Part shown: positions 35,160-48,300 of the stretch, piece by piece | Numbering within the stretch: the stretch's first letter is position 1 | Layout of the letters: every line of letters starts with the position of its first letter | From: Engraulis encrasicolus | Taxonomy: Eukaryota > Chordata > Actinopteri > Clupeiformes > Engraulidae | Assembly (NCBI RefSeq): GCF_034702125.1 | Contig: NW_026944482.1 | Span: forward strand, 1 to 64,000 | Direction: 5' to 3' | Length of the DNA stretch: 64,000 bases | Translations under genes and position numbers: made by a program | The notes under the pieces: generated by a model | Databases searched by the model: none | Told to the model about the DNA's origin: nothing | Seen by the model: only the letters and a program-made list of their open reading frames with translations

Positions 35160-35655
35160 AGACATTTTAAATGTGCTCATTGTAATAATAAGATTGTACG
35201 TCTTCTTCAGAGCATTTAATATACAGTAGTAGGTGATTCAATGTTTACTTTTACATGCTTGGGTTGATTAAGAAATATTTACAAAATGACCACAAGATGG
35301 AGACATAGTTTGGCCTATAAGTAACGCTTATTTTCTCTTCTATGCTTAATTAAATACTTTGAGATTAACTGTTCTTTGTAGCCCTTATGAAGTGATTACT
35401 TTAGTCCTCATAAGTAGTATAATTGTTTTTAACTTGTGTGTGATGTTTTTATGTGTGACATGGTGCACCACTAACTGACTGATAGGTGGAGTCTATGCAC
35501 CTGCCACTTTGTCTTACTTGATTACCTGAGCCTTCTCCTTGCTATAGGGACTTGGGAATTAGTCAGTGTTTAGGCTCTGAAGAAGACAGTAGTCGCAACG
35601 CGTCAGCCCGTTTAAAGGCTTTTTAACTTTACAAGCAGTGTGCCTTGGAATCTTT
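35160..35655 (+). mobile_element. 3' terminal region of the second Penelope-like element
   Basis: Untranslated 3' part following the nuclease stop. It ends with a hammerhead-like block at 35573-35608, followed by gtttaaaggctttttaac, which parallels the attaaaggctttttaatg end of the first element near 5390. Confidence 0.6.
35573..35608 (+). ncRNA. Decayed hammerhead ribozyme motif
   Basis: ggct (35573-35576) and agcc (35605-35608) pair as stem I. ctgaaga is at 35577-35583, stem II gac/gtc at 35585-35587 and 35592-35594. The next box is gcaa instead of gaaa, then the self-complementary cgcg and the triplet gtc at 35602-35604. One core substitution in an otherwise complete motif predicts loss or strong reduction of cleavage. 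Confidence 0.6.
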
Positions 35656-35797
35656 GGCAGACCTTATCAACAGTCACAACTGGAGCTAAGTCTGACCATA
35701 ATTTTAAGAAACTTTATTTCCTTGAGCCAAAGAGCACCTGCTAAAGAGAAAAAAGTGAAGCAGCACTCCTCCATGATCAACATTCCCTTGTGAACAG

Positions 35798-36110
35798 TTG
35801 ATTTGTTTAGCATACGAGCTCCAATGGTGGTATATTGTGGCGGGCCCCAAACTCTGGAGCACTCTCCCACAATGCACCTCACTTTCAAACTTTAAAGCAA
35901 AACTGAAAAACGTATCTTTTCACCCTTGCCTTCCAGTGCTGCTCACACAATACACACATGTACATACGTTTATCATATGCATATTGAGTTTATTGTTATT
36001 GTAGTTAGGCTACATATTTCATTGTTTGGTTTCCTGCATTATTATATTTTTAAGTACAGTGTCTTAGGGTATTTTGGGCGCTGGCCTAAATAAAACAACT
36101 TCAAGCATTT
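35798..36110 (+). pseudogene. Non-LTR retrotransposon 3' fragment
   Basis: The frame YIVAGPKLWSTLPQCTSLSN followed by FKAKLKN is the C-terminal end of a fish LINE ORF2 (PKLWN-LP...FK-LK). An A/T-rich 3' part with taaataaaac at about 36085-36100 follows. Heavily 5'-truncated. Confidence 0.6.
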
Positions 36111-36717
36111 TCAAATCAGTAAACATCTGATCCCAACATCAGCTCCCTAACCATCAAGTCTAATGAAGCCACTGCACTTAATGTCAAAAGTGAGAGTGTC
36201 TTTTTTGATACATATAGGCTAGTAGCTAAGGTGATCCTGAGGTGTAGTTTGTATATTTGTTTTCATATTTGTGGATTTGTTTTATAAAATAAATGTAAAA
36301 ATTCAACGTATAAGTGTGTTTCAAATGTGTTTCAGTGTGTTTACAAATTTGTTATTGTGAGCTGTATGATTAATAAATCCCACATTGCACTATTGGGCCA
36401 CCGTACCTGAGTGCTCTTCACAAACAGAGACACAAAACCTCCACATCCTGACCATGTGGCCTATACACCAAGAAGACTAATGACGATGGCTGTTTCCCAA
36501 TGTCCAGTGTTCACAGGACGTGAAGCGCCCAGTGATTGAATACTTTGCAGAGTTCACCAGAGTATCCAATCACTGAGCATTTCACATCCAAGCAAGGCTA
36601 GAACACTCATTGAGAAACAGAAAATGTCTGAGGCTAGTGTTCGTGAGCAGCCAATGCATGCAACATGGAAGCAGCCAATGCATGCATTCTATGTCTGCGG
36701 TTTGAACAGGCCATTAA
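36111..36717. other. Intergenic, no gene seen
   Basis: No coding frame. gcagccaatgcatgca repeats twice near 36650-36685. Confidence 0.4.
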
Positions 36718-36974
36718 CCCATTTAAGCTTAAAGCACCTGAAAATCGCCTGCTCAATGCCTAAGCCCTTTTTGGAAAAAGGTGCCCTCAGCCTGTAAAAA
36801 CCTTAATATGTCAGCCTCTGAAGCACATCTGACACCTTGCATTAGCTCATTTAGCTCTAACATACCCACGTTAATAAACAAACGCAAATCTCAAGAGTCT
36901 GAATGTAACGCATCTATTTTCACTCCAGGCACCTAGGTCAATGCAGTGTGTACACAACATCAGGCTTAAATGGG
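36718..36974. mobile_element. piggyBac-type MITE, 257 bases
   Basis: TTAA stands at 36714-36717 and 36975-36978. The element begins cccatttaagct and ends ggcttaaatggg, an 11-base perfect inverted repeat. CCC...GGG ends next to TTAA are the piggyBac pattern. Confidence 0.75.
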
Positions 36975-36978
36975 TTAA

Positions 36979-37960
36979 TATACTGTACGTAGAATCTCTT
37001 GTGTGGTATATTGAAGCCACATAGTTCTGCAGCAGTACTGTTTACAGTAATCTATTTTAGACCACAGTCTTTCCTGTTTGTGACCAAGGTGAGGCATAAA
37101 CCACGCTGCTAAAACTGCAGGATTAAAAAAATAGCTAAAAGAAACTATGTGCATCACCAGACTGACGACCACGGAGGACATGATTGACTTCTCCTCTCCT
37201 ATTTGTCCTCTCCTACAAAGTGCAATAAAACGTGCAGGCATTTCATTATTATGTTCTAGATTATGATTATGATTTTAGGAGTGTTAAAGATTCAACAACC
37301 AACTCCACTGAACCCCTTATGTATGATATGATTTAAAAACGCCACCACTCTCTGTGGGGGGGCCCTCAGCCAGAATTCCCTCCCATGGGTAAAGTCACAT
37401 GTCTGAAAATCTGGTAGATATGTTGGTCTGTCTGGTCCATCAAATTGACAACTGGGACAATGATCAAGACTCATATTGGTGGAAATAAAACTGGATGAGC
37501 TTTAATAAGCGTTAATGTACAACATAGCTTGAAGGATACAGGAGACAAAAAATATTAAACAAGTCAACACAACACAGGAGAAGTTAAGCAGTGCTTATGG
37601 ATTACTGTATTAGAACCAGTGGAAGTGTATAATTGTGTGATGTATTACAGTATGTACAATGTATAAACAGTTGAAATTAAGGGGAACGCCATGTCCTCTC
37701 TGTCATGGACATTAGTGCTGAGGAGGCAAGGATATTGTTGTGCTTTAGAAGTTCAGAGAAATAAGCAGTGGAGTTTATTTTTTATTTTTCTCAGAGCAGA
37801 GTAGAGCAGACAGTTCAGGTTTCTTCCATCATCAGTGCTCTCTGTGCTGACTGAACTTTGGACAATGGACATTGGTGCTACCAGCTGTACCCACTAGAGG
37901 ACAGCAGTGTGCACAGTTTACACAGCCACCAAAGCAAAGCACCGCACAAATGTTGGCCAT
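36979..37960. other. Intergenic; may hold the 3' UTR end of the ITIM gene
   Basis: No coding frame is supported. tttatt at 37774-37779 is AATAAA on the minus strand and is the nearest such signal below the ITIM-tail stop, so it could end that transcript after about 820 bases of 3' UTR. Confidence 0.3.
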
Positions 37961-38021
37961 AAGAAAAAAGAAGAAAGAAAGAAAGAAAGAAAGAAAAAAA
38001 AGAAAGAAAGAAAGAAAGAAG
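37961..38021. repeat. (GAAA)n microsatellite
   Basis: About 15 units of gaaa with small interruptions. Confidence 0.9.
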
Positions 38022-38595
38022 AATCATGGTGTGTATACACATTACATGCACTGTGGTGCAATAACACAATGTTTGTCTGTCAGAAGCGACTCGAGGGTCA
38101 GCTGGGTCCACAAGTGAAAATTCAAATTAATTCAAGTTTGAATTAACAGTCACTGCGGTAGTAAAGTGTGAGCTGTTACTCAACGTTTAGGGATTTTTTT
38201 TTGGGGGGGGGGGGGGTCTCGCTGTCTGTTACATTAGCAAAACTACTCACACACTAATTTAAAGTACTGATTCAAACAACATTTTCAGGAAACAATGGAC
38301 AATTGATGACCCCATTAACTTTTTGGGGAAATCAAGTCAAGGTCAAAGGTCATATCTTCTGGCCATCAGCTAAAATCTGTCAGATTACTTCAGACCAATA
38401 TTAAAATGCCTCCTTCTCTGTAAGCAAAGCAAGTAGAAAAGTTCAGTACACAATAACAATTTACAGTGTTACTTCAACTGTTCGGAAGTCAATTTCACAT
38501 CCATAGACTCCAGACAATACACTAGTGCGTATTTGGTCCCAAAGTTGACTTGTGTTGATTTAACAGATCATTTCTTAGTGTGTAGGCACCTCTTC

Positions 38596-38775
38596 TCACT
38601 GTCCAGGTCGAACTTGAGCATACACGCTGTCCTCTCTGTACACAGGTGAAGTATTGTCAGGTCTGAGGTCCGCAGCAGGTAAGTCACGTGAGTCCTCCTC
38701 CCCACTCTGCTCTTCTGGCTGCTCCCTCGCTCTCCTCATGACACTCACATCAGCATACTCCAACTCAGCAGGTCT
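38596..38775 (-). CDS. Terminal exon of an ITIM-bearing immune receptor (cytoplasmic tail)
   Basis: On the minus strand an acceptor (ttctacactcag) is followed by 59 codons and a stop. The peptide starts RPAELEYADVSVMRRAREQP and ends REDSVYAQVRPGQ. LEYADV and SVYAQV both fit the ITIM consensus (I/V/L/S)xYxx(L/V/I), 45 residues apart, in an acidic linker (EEQSGEEDSRD). Two ITIMs in a terminal exon are typical of fish inhibitory receptors of the immunoglobulin superfamily (CD22/SIGLEC-like, CD300-like, NITR-like); such tails recruit SHP phosphatases. The transmembrane and Ig exons were not found at higher coordinates in the window, so the exon may belong to a gene with a long intron or be a stranded remnant. 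Which family it belongs to cannot be said. Confidence 0.6.
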   Translation of the reverse strand, partial: RPAELEYADVSVMRRAREQPEEQSGEEDSRDLPAADLRPDNTSPVYREDSVYAQVRPGQ

Positions 38776-41700
38776 CTGAGTGTAGAATTAACAATGCAAA
38801 GTTTACTGTCTACCCAACACATAATGCACTCACCTAACACTACCCAAAATATATAGTATGTACATACCACACGAAAAGTCTCACCTCAATCAACACTCTC
38901 CACATTTACCCAAAGTCAAACTCAAACAAGTCACGTGGAACAATGGAAATAAAATGAACAAAGATTAAATAAATTACATTAATATTGTTAAATCTAATGG
39001 GATAAAGACACAAAGTGTTGAGTCAGTATGAGTGAGTAGGCCTACTATTGTCTGTTTTTTTGTAGGGCATGGATAGAGGAGTTTTAGGGAATGCGCCGTC
39101 AGAACATTTCTATTATTGTCATATAAACAGTAAAAAGTGTCTAGTTTCAGTAAAATATTAACCCTGAGTCGGAAATACAGGTCTCTAGCGTGAGCTGAAT
39201 GAAGCAGGTGACAGTCACATTACCTCTCAAGGCCTTTGTCAAATGTTGGCTGCGGCGGGAGCGGTCTAGTGTGATGGAACTCTTACATCTAAAAGCCTCA
39301 ATGTTGTGTCTGGATATACTTAAGGTAAAGTAGGACTAACTACTAGCCTCGAATAATGTTTAGCCTAAAGTATTCTTTTTAAAGGTAGAGTATGTACAGT
39401 ATGTGTTTTCTTAGTTTACTTCCAGAATTTGTGTTGTCCATTCACAAATGTTTTCCTTTCCAAGTTTTGAAGTTCAACTTTCGCTCTCTTTTTTATTCAT
39501 TATGACTGGGAAAAGGACACACTTTTTATAGGCTACATAAATAGGTGGATCTACAACTTGTCCACCATTTTGAATTTCCATTGAGGGTCCTTTCGAAACA
39601 GGGAAGGCAGCTGTCCTTCCAGTGAGCTAACCGGACATCGAGTCATGAACTGTGGATAGAAACGAAAAATTGCTTTATTTCCTCCATTGGCAGTTGACTG
39701 CATTTGTGGGCGTGATGGTGAAATTTGAGGGCAGCATCAGATGCTGACTTTGCTGCCTTGGTACCCAAAATGCTGTGCGCCACCTCCCTTCCCTCTCAAC
39801 TGGAAACCTGAAAAACAAACATGGCTAGCCTACTACCCAAGCTACTATATAATGTTCTTTATTCTCATACTTATACACAGATGTTGAGAATTGAAACGAT
39901 AAATCAACATTGTAGTATCTAAATATGCCGTCGCTAGATCTATTTGAAGAGCTCTTTTCCAAAATGAGATATATCCATTTTATAGAATGTTGGGAAATTG
40001 ACATTTTTGTATTGGGCATTCCATTGAAATGCATTGCAAAATGCATTTTTATAGAGGTTTTAAAGTATGTTCTCAAAATATTTGAATGGCAAGAATTCAC
40101 ACATAGATGATAGGACCTCTTAACAGTCAATTCCAATATTAAAATGAAAAAAGTCAAAAATGGTGTATATAGCGTTTTGGAAAAGAGCTCTTCATATTTA
40201 GCCTATTTCACGATTCCGCCGTCTGGCGATCATTCACTGTTCAAATAGCATGCGTAAGCTAAGCGCTAATGTGATGAGCGTAACTCCCACCATGGAATCG
40301 CCGTAAGATCAAATGCGCAGGGCAGCGCACTAGTTAGTGCCGTTCGAAATGACCGCCTCATCAGCTAACTTCACCTGTCTGATCAGAGACTTGTTCATGT
40401 AGGAGGGGAGTCATCGAGTCACTGCCTTCCGATCCGAACGTACCCTGAGTGACAGTAGGCACGGTCGCAACCAAGCAAAAAAAAGCTTGATCAACACGAG
40501 ATCTGCTTAGTCGAATAAAGGTGGAGTTGAATGCTTGGCAAACAAGTTGGACAGTTTTTTCTAACGTGATTTCCCAAGACATAAAAAACACTGCTTCCTA
40601 CTTGGAGCAGCGAGTGAGCTGCCTCACAAGCATGTGGGATACACCTGTAATTCACGTCAGATTGATGAATGCCAATCACAGCAGATTACCGACGGCATGG
40701 AGGAGGTCTTCTGCCCAGCAAACGCTCTTGTGGTACTGCGTGGCTGCTTGACAAAACCTTTGTTCCCGCGATGGTTTAACGCCATGTGACACGACTGCCG
40801 CGCAGAGGTCACTCCCTTAAACTGCGTCGTGAACGGCAATTCTAACCAGGATGCTTCACGCGGACACAGTGAGCATGCTCGCTGCCTAGCAAATTTGCTG
40901 CCTGGTTGAAAAAACGCCATCATGAACGCCCTTAATCTTAGCTGCAAAATGCACTATTCTTTGGAGAGAACCATTAATATTAATATATAACAGTAGATTT
41001 TCATGAAAAATTTAGAAATGGTCAGTGACATTGCAATGGTCAGTAGGCCTATGGAGTCCCCAATCCTGCAATTTTTACCTTCAAGGTGTTTGAGGTGTTT
41101 CACAAGTGTCTGCATTTTATGAGATAATTACTAATTGGATACTTGTGACATGTGGGGAAGAAATCCTTCTTAGCAATATACACGCAAATTTGAATGCATA
41201 AATGTAAAATTATCAACTGTTAGGAGAAAATTTGAATGTGGGCATTCGTTGGTAGATCAAAGCTGTGTCAGTGAATTTAAAATGGCATTTTGCCCAGTCA
41301 ATGTTACATATTTACAATAGGTCAACTGACTTGATAGACTGACTGCATTCTGATCACCTGTTTCTGTAGAAGTTTTATAACGTGGTTTGAGTTGCACAAA
41401 GCCCGACATCTTACTCCAGGAAACATGGTGAGAGAGTACACATCTGTTTGTGAGAACACACAACACAAATGCTATGCTTGATTAAGAGCAAATAACTTCA
41501 CAAAGTGATTTAATTTCTTTCACCTGCAGAAAATATCGGTTTCCAGGTATTTCAGTTGTTTTCCAGGGATTTCAAATTACAACCCAAGCACGCCCTGACG
41601 TGCATATCTTGTGATAGCTTGTCCTATAAAGTTCTTTCAGTAACAGCAATAAAACCTTGAGAGACTAGAACACAACTGGCATAGCAGCCAAGTGAAGTTT

Positions 41701-42232
41701 TATTGACACAGTTCAATGGCCTCTAATACAGTGTCATCGTGCCAGTGCCTGAAGGTGCACACTACTCTCCAGTCACTGAGCTGTGCATGCGTGTGGACGG
41801 ATGCACCCATCACTGTTTCGTGTGGCTTTTACACCTTTATATATTATCAATCACATAAGTTTCCCGTAATGGTTCGGTGCACTAGCCCACTGGGTCATTC
41901 ACTCAGCGCATTAGCCCACATTGCGCCCTTCCATGGGTACATAAACGGATTCACCTTTGGAGGCCAATGCTTTCAATGTGGCTGACGTTCAACATGGCTA
42001 TAAATGCATCATTTTTCATTCCAGTTTGACATGTTCTTGGTGGAGTCTGAAAGACACACTGGTTCAAATTCATCCTTAGTCAAGACATATTTAAAATTCT
42101 CATCCAGACCAGTGACTGGGAATTCATTATTGTAACCCTCTGTGCATGTAAGCCTTACAACAACATGAATATACACTGTACTTGTACATTTGTGTTATCT
42201 CTAATTATATAATGTGTGTCCTGAATTTTCAG
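38776..42232. other. Long stretch without supported genes
   Basis: 39378-39600 is a diverged half copy of the 1511-1865 MITE (tttaaaggtagagtatgta; ccattttgaatttcca). 40200-40950 is less A/T-rich with several overlapping frames on both strands, none with a recognisable domain or splice context. No Ig or transmembrane exon for the ITIM tail was seen. Confidence 0.4.
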
Positions 42233-42353
42233 TGAGGTGGTGTAGTCTCTCTGAGGAGTGGGTGGGGAAGAGCTCCTCCGGGATGGATGCACCTGGTGTA
42301 CAGGAGACTGTCCCTGAGGAGAAAAGGGCCTCTGATTCAGAGGAACCTGACAG
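42233..42353 (+). CDS. Putative start exon of the NLRC3-like gene
   Basis: An acceptor (cctgaattttcag) opens an exon with 50 untranslated bases. An ATG at 42283 then starts MDAPGVQETVPEEKRASDSE and the exon ends GAC AG|GTAACT. Phase 2 out fits exactly the phase-2 entry of all seven downstream repeat exons (AG plus A or T gives Arg or Ser). Short acidic start exons are usual in fish NLR-C genes. The link to the array is by position, strand and phase; no transcript evidence is available. Confidence 0.5.
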
Positions 42354-45300
42354 GTAACTTACATTCGTGTAAAATCTATACACTTTAGATGATGATTATG
42401 GGAATAAAGGTTAATTGCTTTAGTAGGGTTTCTTTTCTTCTGCACTGAGCTGTGAGTCTGGGGGTAGAAATTGAAAACCTGATTTAAGCAAAGAACAGCC
42501 AACCTCTGAGCCAAAGTATTTTAGCTACTCGCACAATCTCATCATCTTTTCACTGAAATTTCAAAACTGCTTTTGCAGGTTTTCTTTTAAGAAACTGACC
42601 AAACCTTGATGTTTGGCCTATTGTGGACCTAGTAACCATATTGATTGGGCCTTAGTTTACCTTGGGTTTAACACTTTCCTGAAGCTTTATCCGCACACAT
42701 GTTCATGACTTGAACATTAAATTTAGTGTGCCATAGGAATATAAGTAGGCAGAGGCCAACATAACATCTGCTCATACAACAAAATATGTTCAGGTTTATT
42801 TAAGCTACCATTTATTTGAACACTTCCTTTAGCATTAAGTGCCATTTTAGCCCTTTATTAAAAAAAAGAAAGAAATATTGAGTTCAGCCCGCGAACCCGT
42901 TGAGCAGGAATGTATACGTATGTAAGTCAATTATATCAGGCATGATATGCAGCAGCAGTAATAAGGTTATTATGTACTGTAGGGCCTTAGGCAGTTCTGT
43001 ACAAGTATTTTAGTCATGATATGGCTGCTGTGAGCAAAGGTCTTTGTTGTGAAAGAAAAAAGATGCCTCAGAAAATATGGAGGGCTTGTTTCATTTTTTT
43101 GCAGAATAATATCTCATGCGTTTCAGATAGTGAGTGCCTGGTATCTGCATCGTGATATTGGGGTCATAAAACTTCTTAAAAGTAGCTGAATGCTCATTGG
43201 CAACTAAACAGATACACAAACCTCAATTTTCTGCACATGCAGAGTATTTTTTCTACCACCATGACAGTGTATAGATAATATGGTAACACTTTATTTTAGG
43301 GATACATCTATTAGCACTAATACATACAATATTAATGCCTGTGGAAGTAACTTGTAAGGCATGTACTAACCAAAATCAGACGGTTGTTAAGCATGTATTC
43401 ACAAATGTCCTGTTCATGCCCAATTAGGGGTTTATTACTAATATGACCTTAGTAAGGGCCAGTAAGCCTATATCTCTATTCATTAATAAGTAGTAAGTTG
43501 CAGAATACAATGTGTATCAGCTCCCGACACAATGTGTGAACAAACCCTGAACAGTGTGAAAACAGAGATGGAATAAGGGTCCCTATTCTAAAGTGATGCA
43601 TTGCTCAGCCCAGGTGGCTGAAGGCCCTCATCACCTAAGCCCCCCACACCACCCAGGCCCACACAACCTAGCCCCCGCCCCCTGATCAGCAAAGTGTAAG
43701 GGTATATTAAATAACTCATTCCTGAGCAGCGGAGAAATCTAGTATTCTCTTGTTCATTGCAATGTAAAACAGGAGCCATTATATAGCAAGGATTGAACGT
43801 ACACTTGTCAAATACGGTGGGTTGGTGAGATGTAATTGTTTTAATTTACCACTGAGTTTTAATTGTAAAAACCCCAAAATAAGTGCAGAACATTAGAATA
43901 ATAGTTTTTAAGTTTTGAACTAAAGTATTCTTTTTTGATAATGAAGTTAATGTTTGAGATCATACAGACCTACAGACAACCTACCCGGCTCTGCGTCTAC
44001 CTACGTCCTTAGCTCTTCCCCTCACTCGTGCAATTTAGTTGTTATCCAAACAATTTGCCATGTACGTAACCAGTGTGCGAATTATCCACCGCGTTTCGGG
44101 GGGGTCGACTTTTTGCGGATCAAATAATGACGTCACCCCAACACCCCCCCCCCCCCCCAAAAAAAAACCATAGGCGAGCCGTGCTACCTGTTTCTTTGAG
44201 TGGTAATAGGCCGTACAAAATATTATACAACAGTAGAACTTTGAAAAGAACAAAAACATAGGCTGCCTGCTAGAGAGCGGGTAAATATGGGTATTTTGAC
44301 AGGTTTTACTGTAGATTTATGGCCATAGAAATAGGGATTCGTTTAGACTGGTTTAGTTTAGATATAATGCCTCCAGGCGGGTGTTGAGCATGTTTGGAAA
44401 TGTCACATCTGGCAACCCTGCGAAAATCTGCGCTGCCCAGTCCCAGCTTTCTATTCGACATGTATGCGGCGCAGCACTGTCAACAAGTTCAACCACGGCC
44501 AAAGTTTCTCTTTCACACACGCCTTGCTGCCGCCGAAATGTTTCCACTAGTTAGCAACAAACACAGCAGCACAACCAACTCATGCATAATGCATAATGAA
44601 TGTAACAAACAAACCTAGCAACGGCCCAACTTCAAACACAGATGACTGGCTGGCTTACCAAGCCCACTGGCAAACTAGTAGTGACAACGGAAACGCAATC
44701 AAGAAAATGTTAAACAGCAAAGTGAACCAAATGACGCCTACACAATCAAGCTGTAGGCTAAATGATAAGAATACAACCGCCAAATTCTAAACATAGCTTA
44801 TCTCTTATCTTATTATGTCTAATGTCCGTTTTAAACAGTGTGCGCCTTTCCTGAGATTGAGAAGTGCCATAGACAGATCAGTGATGCTAGTAGCCACGGT
44901 AAATACGTCTGGACTGCTACATGACATGGCGAAAACAAAGTCAAAATAATAATTAGTCCTACATTTGTCACGGTGGACATAATGGTGGAAGAATTCCATT
45001 TTCCTACCTCGTTGTGGGCATGCTGCTATGCTGTTGGCTCCTTGCTAGACACAGCTATCCTTGCCTCGAGGAGTCACACCATTCATTTGCCTTCTTGGTA
45101 TAATGGTATTATTCCAATTGTGCTTGAAATACGTGATACACCTTAGCCTAGGCCTACTTCATTTTCTGATATAAATTCTGTTGGTGTCGGCTATTCTGGG
45201 TTGGAGCAGTCCGCCTCATTCTTTGAATAGAGCTAACTGAGACTCCTTGCATGCATTGAATTGATGGAATTCTTTTGGTTATCGTTTTTTTTTTCCTCTG

Positions 45301-48300
45301 GGGAGAAAGGGATCGTCACTTGTCTTGGGTGTTTGTACGTTCTGAGATATACAGTTGAAATCATATTAATATCACGGGAATCCTTCACCTTGACATAGCT
45401 CCCTCAGCTCAAAGACATAATTTGAAAGTGCATCAAAGCCCTGCATCCATTGACAGCCTGCAACCCTGTGCGGCCGAATCAAATGCTTTGATTACTCATA
45501 TTGCTACGCGACATGTTCGCTGGTGGTACAGTCCATTGAAGGGGTTTTCGAAAACCCATTTAATTTGATTAGTCATGCTTAAACACATTTAACATTAGTG
45601 ACAAAAAAATACATTTGATTTTTTTAGCTTTTGAGGCTTTCAGGGGGGTTCGTGGGTTAATCGGGAGGGTCGGACCCCCCCTGACCCCCCCGTATTTCGC
45701 ACCCTGTACATAACAACAGAAATGTTATCATTGCATATCACAAAGGAATAGCTTTGTTTCACTTCCAAACTATTACTCATCATTATATTCTGCATTTATT
45801 GTAGGGTTTTTACAATCAAAACTAATTGGTGTATGAAAAAATTACATCTCACCACCCCACCATCATTGAGAAGTTTATGTCCAATCCTTGCTATATAATG
45901 CTTCCTGTTAGCCTAGCTTGGACTCAGTGGAATAAGTGAGAACTATATTTATAATTAGACTAATGCAGAATTGGATAAGCTCTTTGCTTCCCAAGGGAGG
46001 TTGGGTAGAGTGGGGGCCCTAGGTGGTGTGGGGGCCCTAAGCCATGTGGGCTGAGCAATGCTTCACTTTAGAATAGGGAACCTTATTCCACATCTGTTTT
46101 CACACCGTTCAGGGTTTGTTCACACAGTGTACCAGTCTACTAGGTCTACTAGGTCCTTACTAAGGTTATATTGGTAATAAATCCCTTATTGTGCATGAAC
46201 AAGACATTTGCGAATAAATATCTAACAACTGTCTGTTTTTGCTTAGTACATGCCTTATAAGTTACTTACACAGGTATTAATATTGTATGTATTAGTGCTA
46301 ATAGATGTATCCCTAAAATAAAGTGTTACCGTTAATATGTTGATCGAATATGTTTTAACCCACCAACGTGGGTGTTTTCATGTTCCTTCTGTTCTTCAGA
46401 GCCATGGAGAAGAGAATAGGTTCTCCTACACCGAGCTGTGTGTCCATGGCGAGTGACAGATCAATGCGTGAATCAGCAGAATTCAAAGAAGCAGAAACTC
46501 CTCCTGAATTGAGGTATGTTGACCACCTCCGTCTGCCTCAGAGATGAGGGTTTCAAGGATGTCAAGGTTTACCTGAATGGAGAAACTTGTCTTCAACCAA
46601 ACTTTAGAATTGGTACCAGAATTAATCACAACATGGATAAGAGGTAGAGGGATTCAAATCTAGAATGAATGGTACACAGGCTCAAGTAAAGGAGCTGCAA
46701 ACGTGTCGCTCTTGTTATGTGGAGAGCCAGTTTCATTGTCCTGGGTTGTTGACTCATAACAGCATGTGGGAGTCATAAAACGTTGAAAAAAGATATTCCT
46801 GAGTAATGAGAGGAGAAACCTGTCTTGCCTTGTACCATCATCACCTAGCTCTCAAAAGGGTGTGTACTTTACTGTCATGGAGGAAAGACACTGGATTTAC
46901 ATTTACCAGGGTTACATTTTGAATAGGGCTTTACAATGACTCTAACACAAACAAGCATAGGCATGTCCCACAATATTTGTGTTTGTTTTAAAAGGAGCTG
47001 TAAATTCATTGACAACTAGGAGAAAACACACAACTCAGAAATTTGACAGTTTTCACATTTACAGTAGTATTAATACCACAACAGTGTATGTGTTATTGGG
47101 TTACATGTTGGATGTCACTGATTCTTGAAAAAGTGGCTAAAACAGGTTGTAATGTTGACAGAAAAAAACAAAGTGAATTACAAAATTATATGGTATATCC
47201 TCGTAGACTAAGGTCTTGGCTTTTCAGAAATGCACAAGGCCAATCTCCCCATTTTGTATTTTCAGGCTAGTATCAGGCTTTTCTCCGATCATACCTTGTT
47301 TTTTGTCAACTCCGTCAGACACAATTAAAAGTAATTAAAATTGTATTGATTTGGTTGCACATGTGTCTGGAGTTTTTAAGTGATTATGTGTATTTTTTGG
47401 TTGACACATATGCCTTTAACCCTGTGAAACCTGAACCATGAAAGCAATGAGAGAAAATTCTATTTTTTTGGAATTTGCTTCAATATTGGTCCCTTATAAG
47501 AAATGTAAAAAAAAAAAAAAAAATCAAAATTTTGTTAAGGTCACTGAGATATTTAATGCATCATATATGATGCATCAGGCTTTAAAGGGATTGAAAAGTC
47601 CAATTTCATGACCATTGAAAATTTACTTTTAATGCACTTACAACTTTTTTTTAATTTAAAAAAGTTGTCAGACAATTTAATTTGAGGATTATCTTTAAAT
47701 ATTTAGTGAGATCCTGCCATTTTTTTTTAAGCCTATCCTTGTTTTAGCAGGACCATATTTTACATTTCCCACAGCCTGGTTGGGTATTTTTTTAAAATCT
47801 ATGTAAAAACATAGCTGATCGAATGCTTAACAACCTATTTATGAGTGTAATATAGATCATTATTAATTTTTGATGTGTAATTTGAATATATGGGTCCATT
47901 ACTACAATTGGAAGATCATAATTTCAACATTTTGCATTACATTTTCAAAATTGCAAGTAAAACCTGTTTCTTAAGGCAATATCTTTGTCTTGAAGTAAAA
48001 CAACTTGTGTGTTTGTTAAACGATCGTCGTGGTACGCTTTGTAAGTTTCCCTATGGAGCAAATGCATTGATGGCTGACTTCCTGCCACCGCCGGATGGTG
48101 CTTATATGTTTCATCAGTTTTAGCACGATCTCTCTGCAACACAGTGTAAAAATATAAACTTTTCCTTGATTAATTGCACAAAGCAAGTGTTCAAATTAAA
48201 GAATGTAGAGTTATATTTCGGAAATTTGTACACAAACCTTTTGCAATTTGACGATATCTCAGCGTCGGTCAGGGAAACCGCTTCTACTCCATTTTTGCAT

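Noticed and set aside
39195..39250. A 26-base candidate exon on the minus strand that could precede the ITIM tail
   Set aside because: In the phase needed to join the tail it contains a stop codon.
41716..41985. An 89-residue plus-strand frame upstream of the NLRC3-like start exon
   Set aside because: No homology recognised, and it does not end in a donor compatible with the array.
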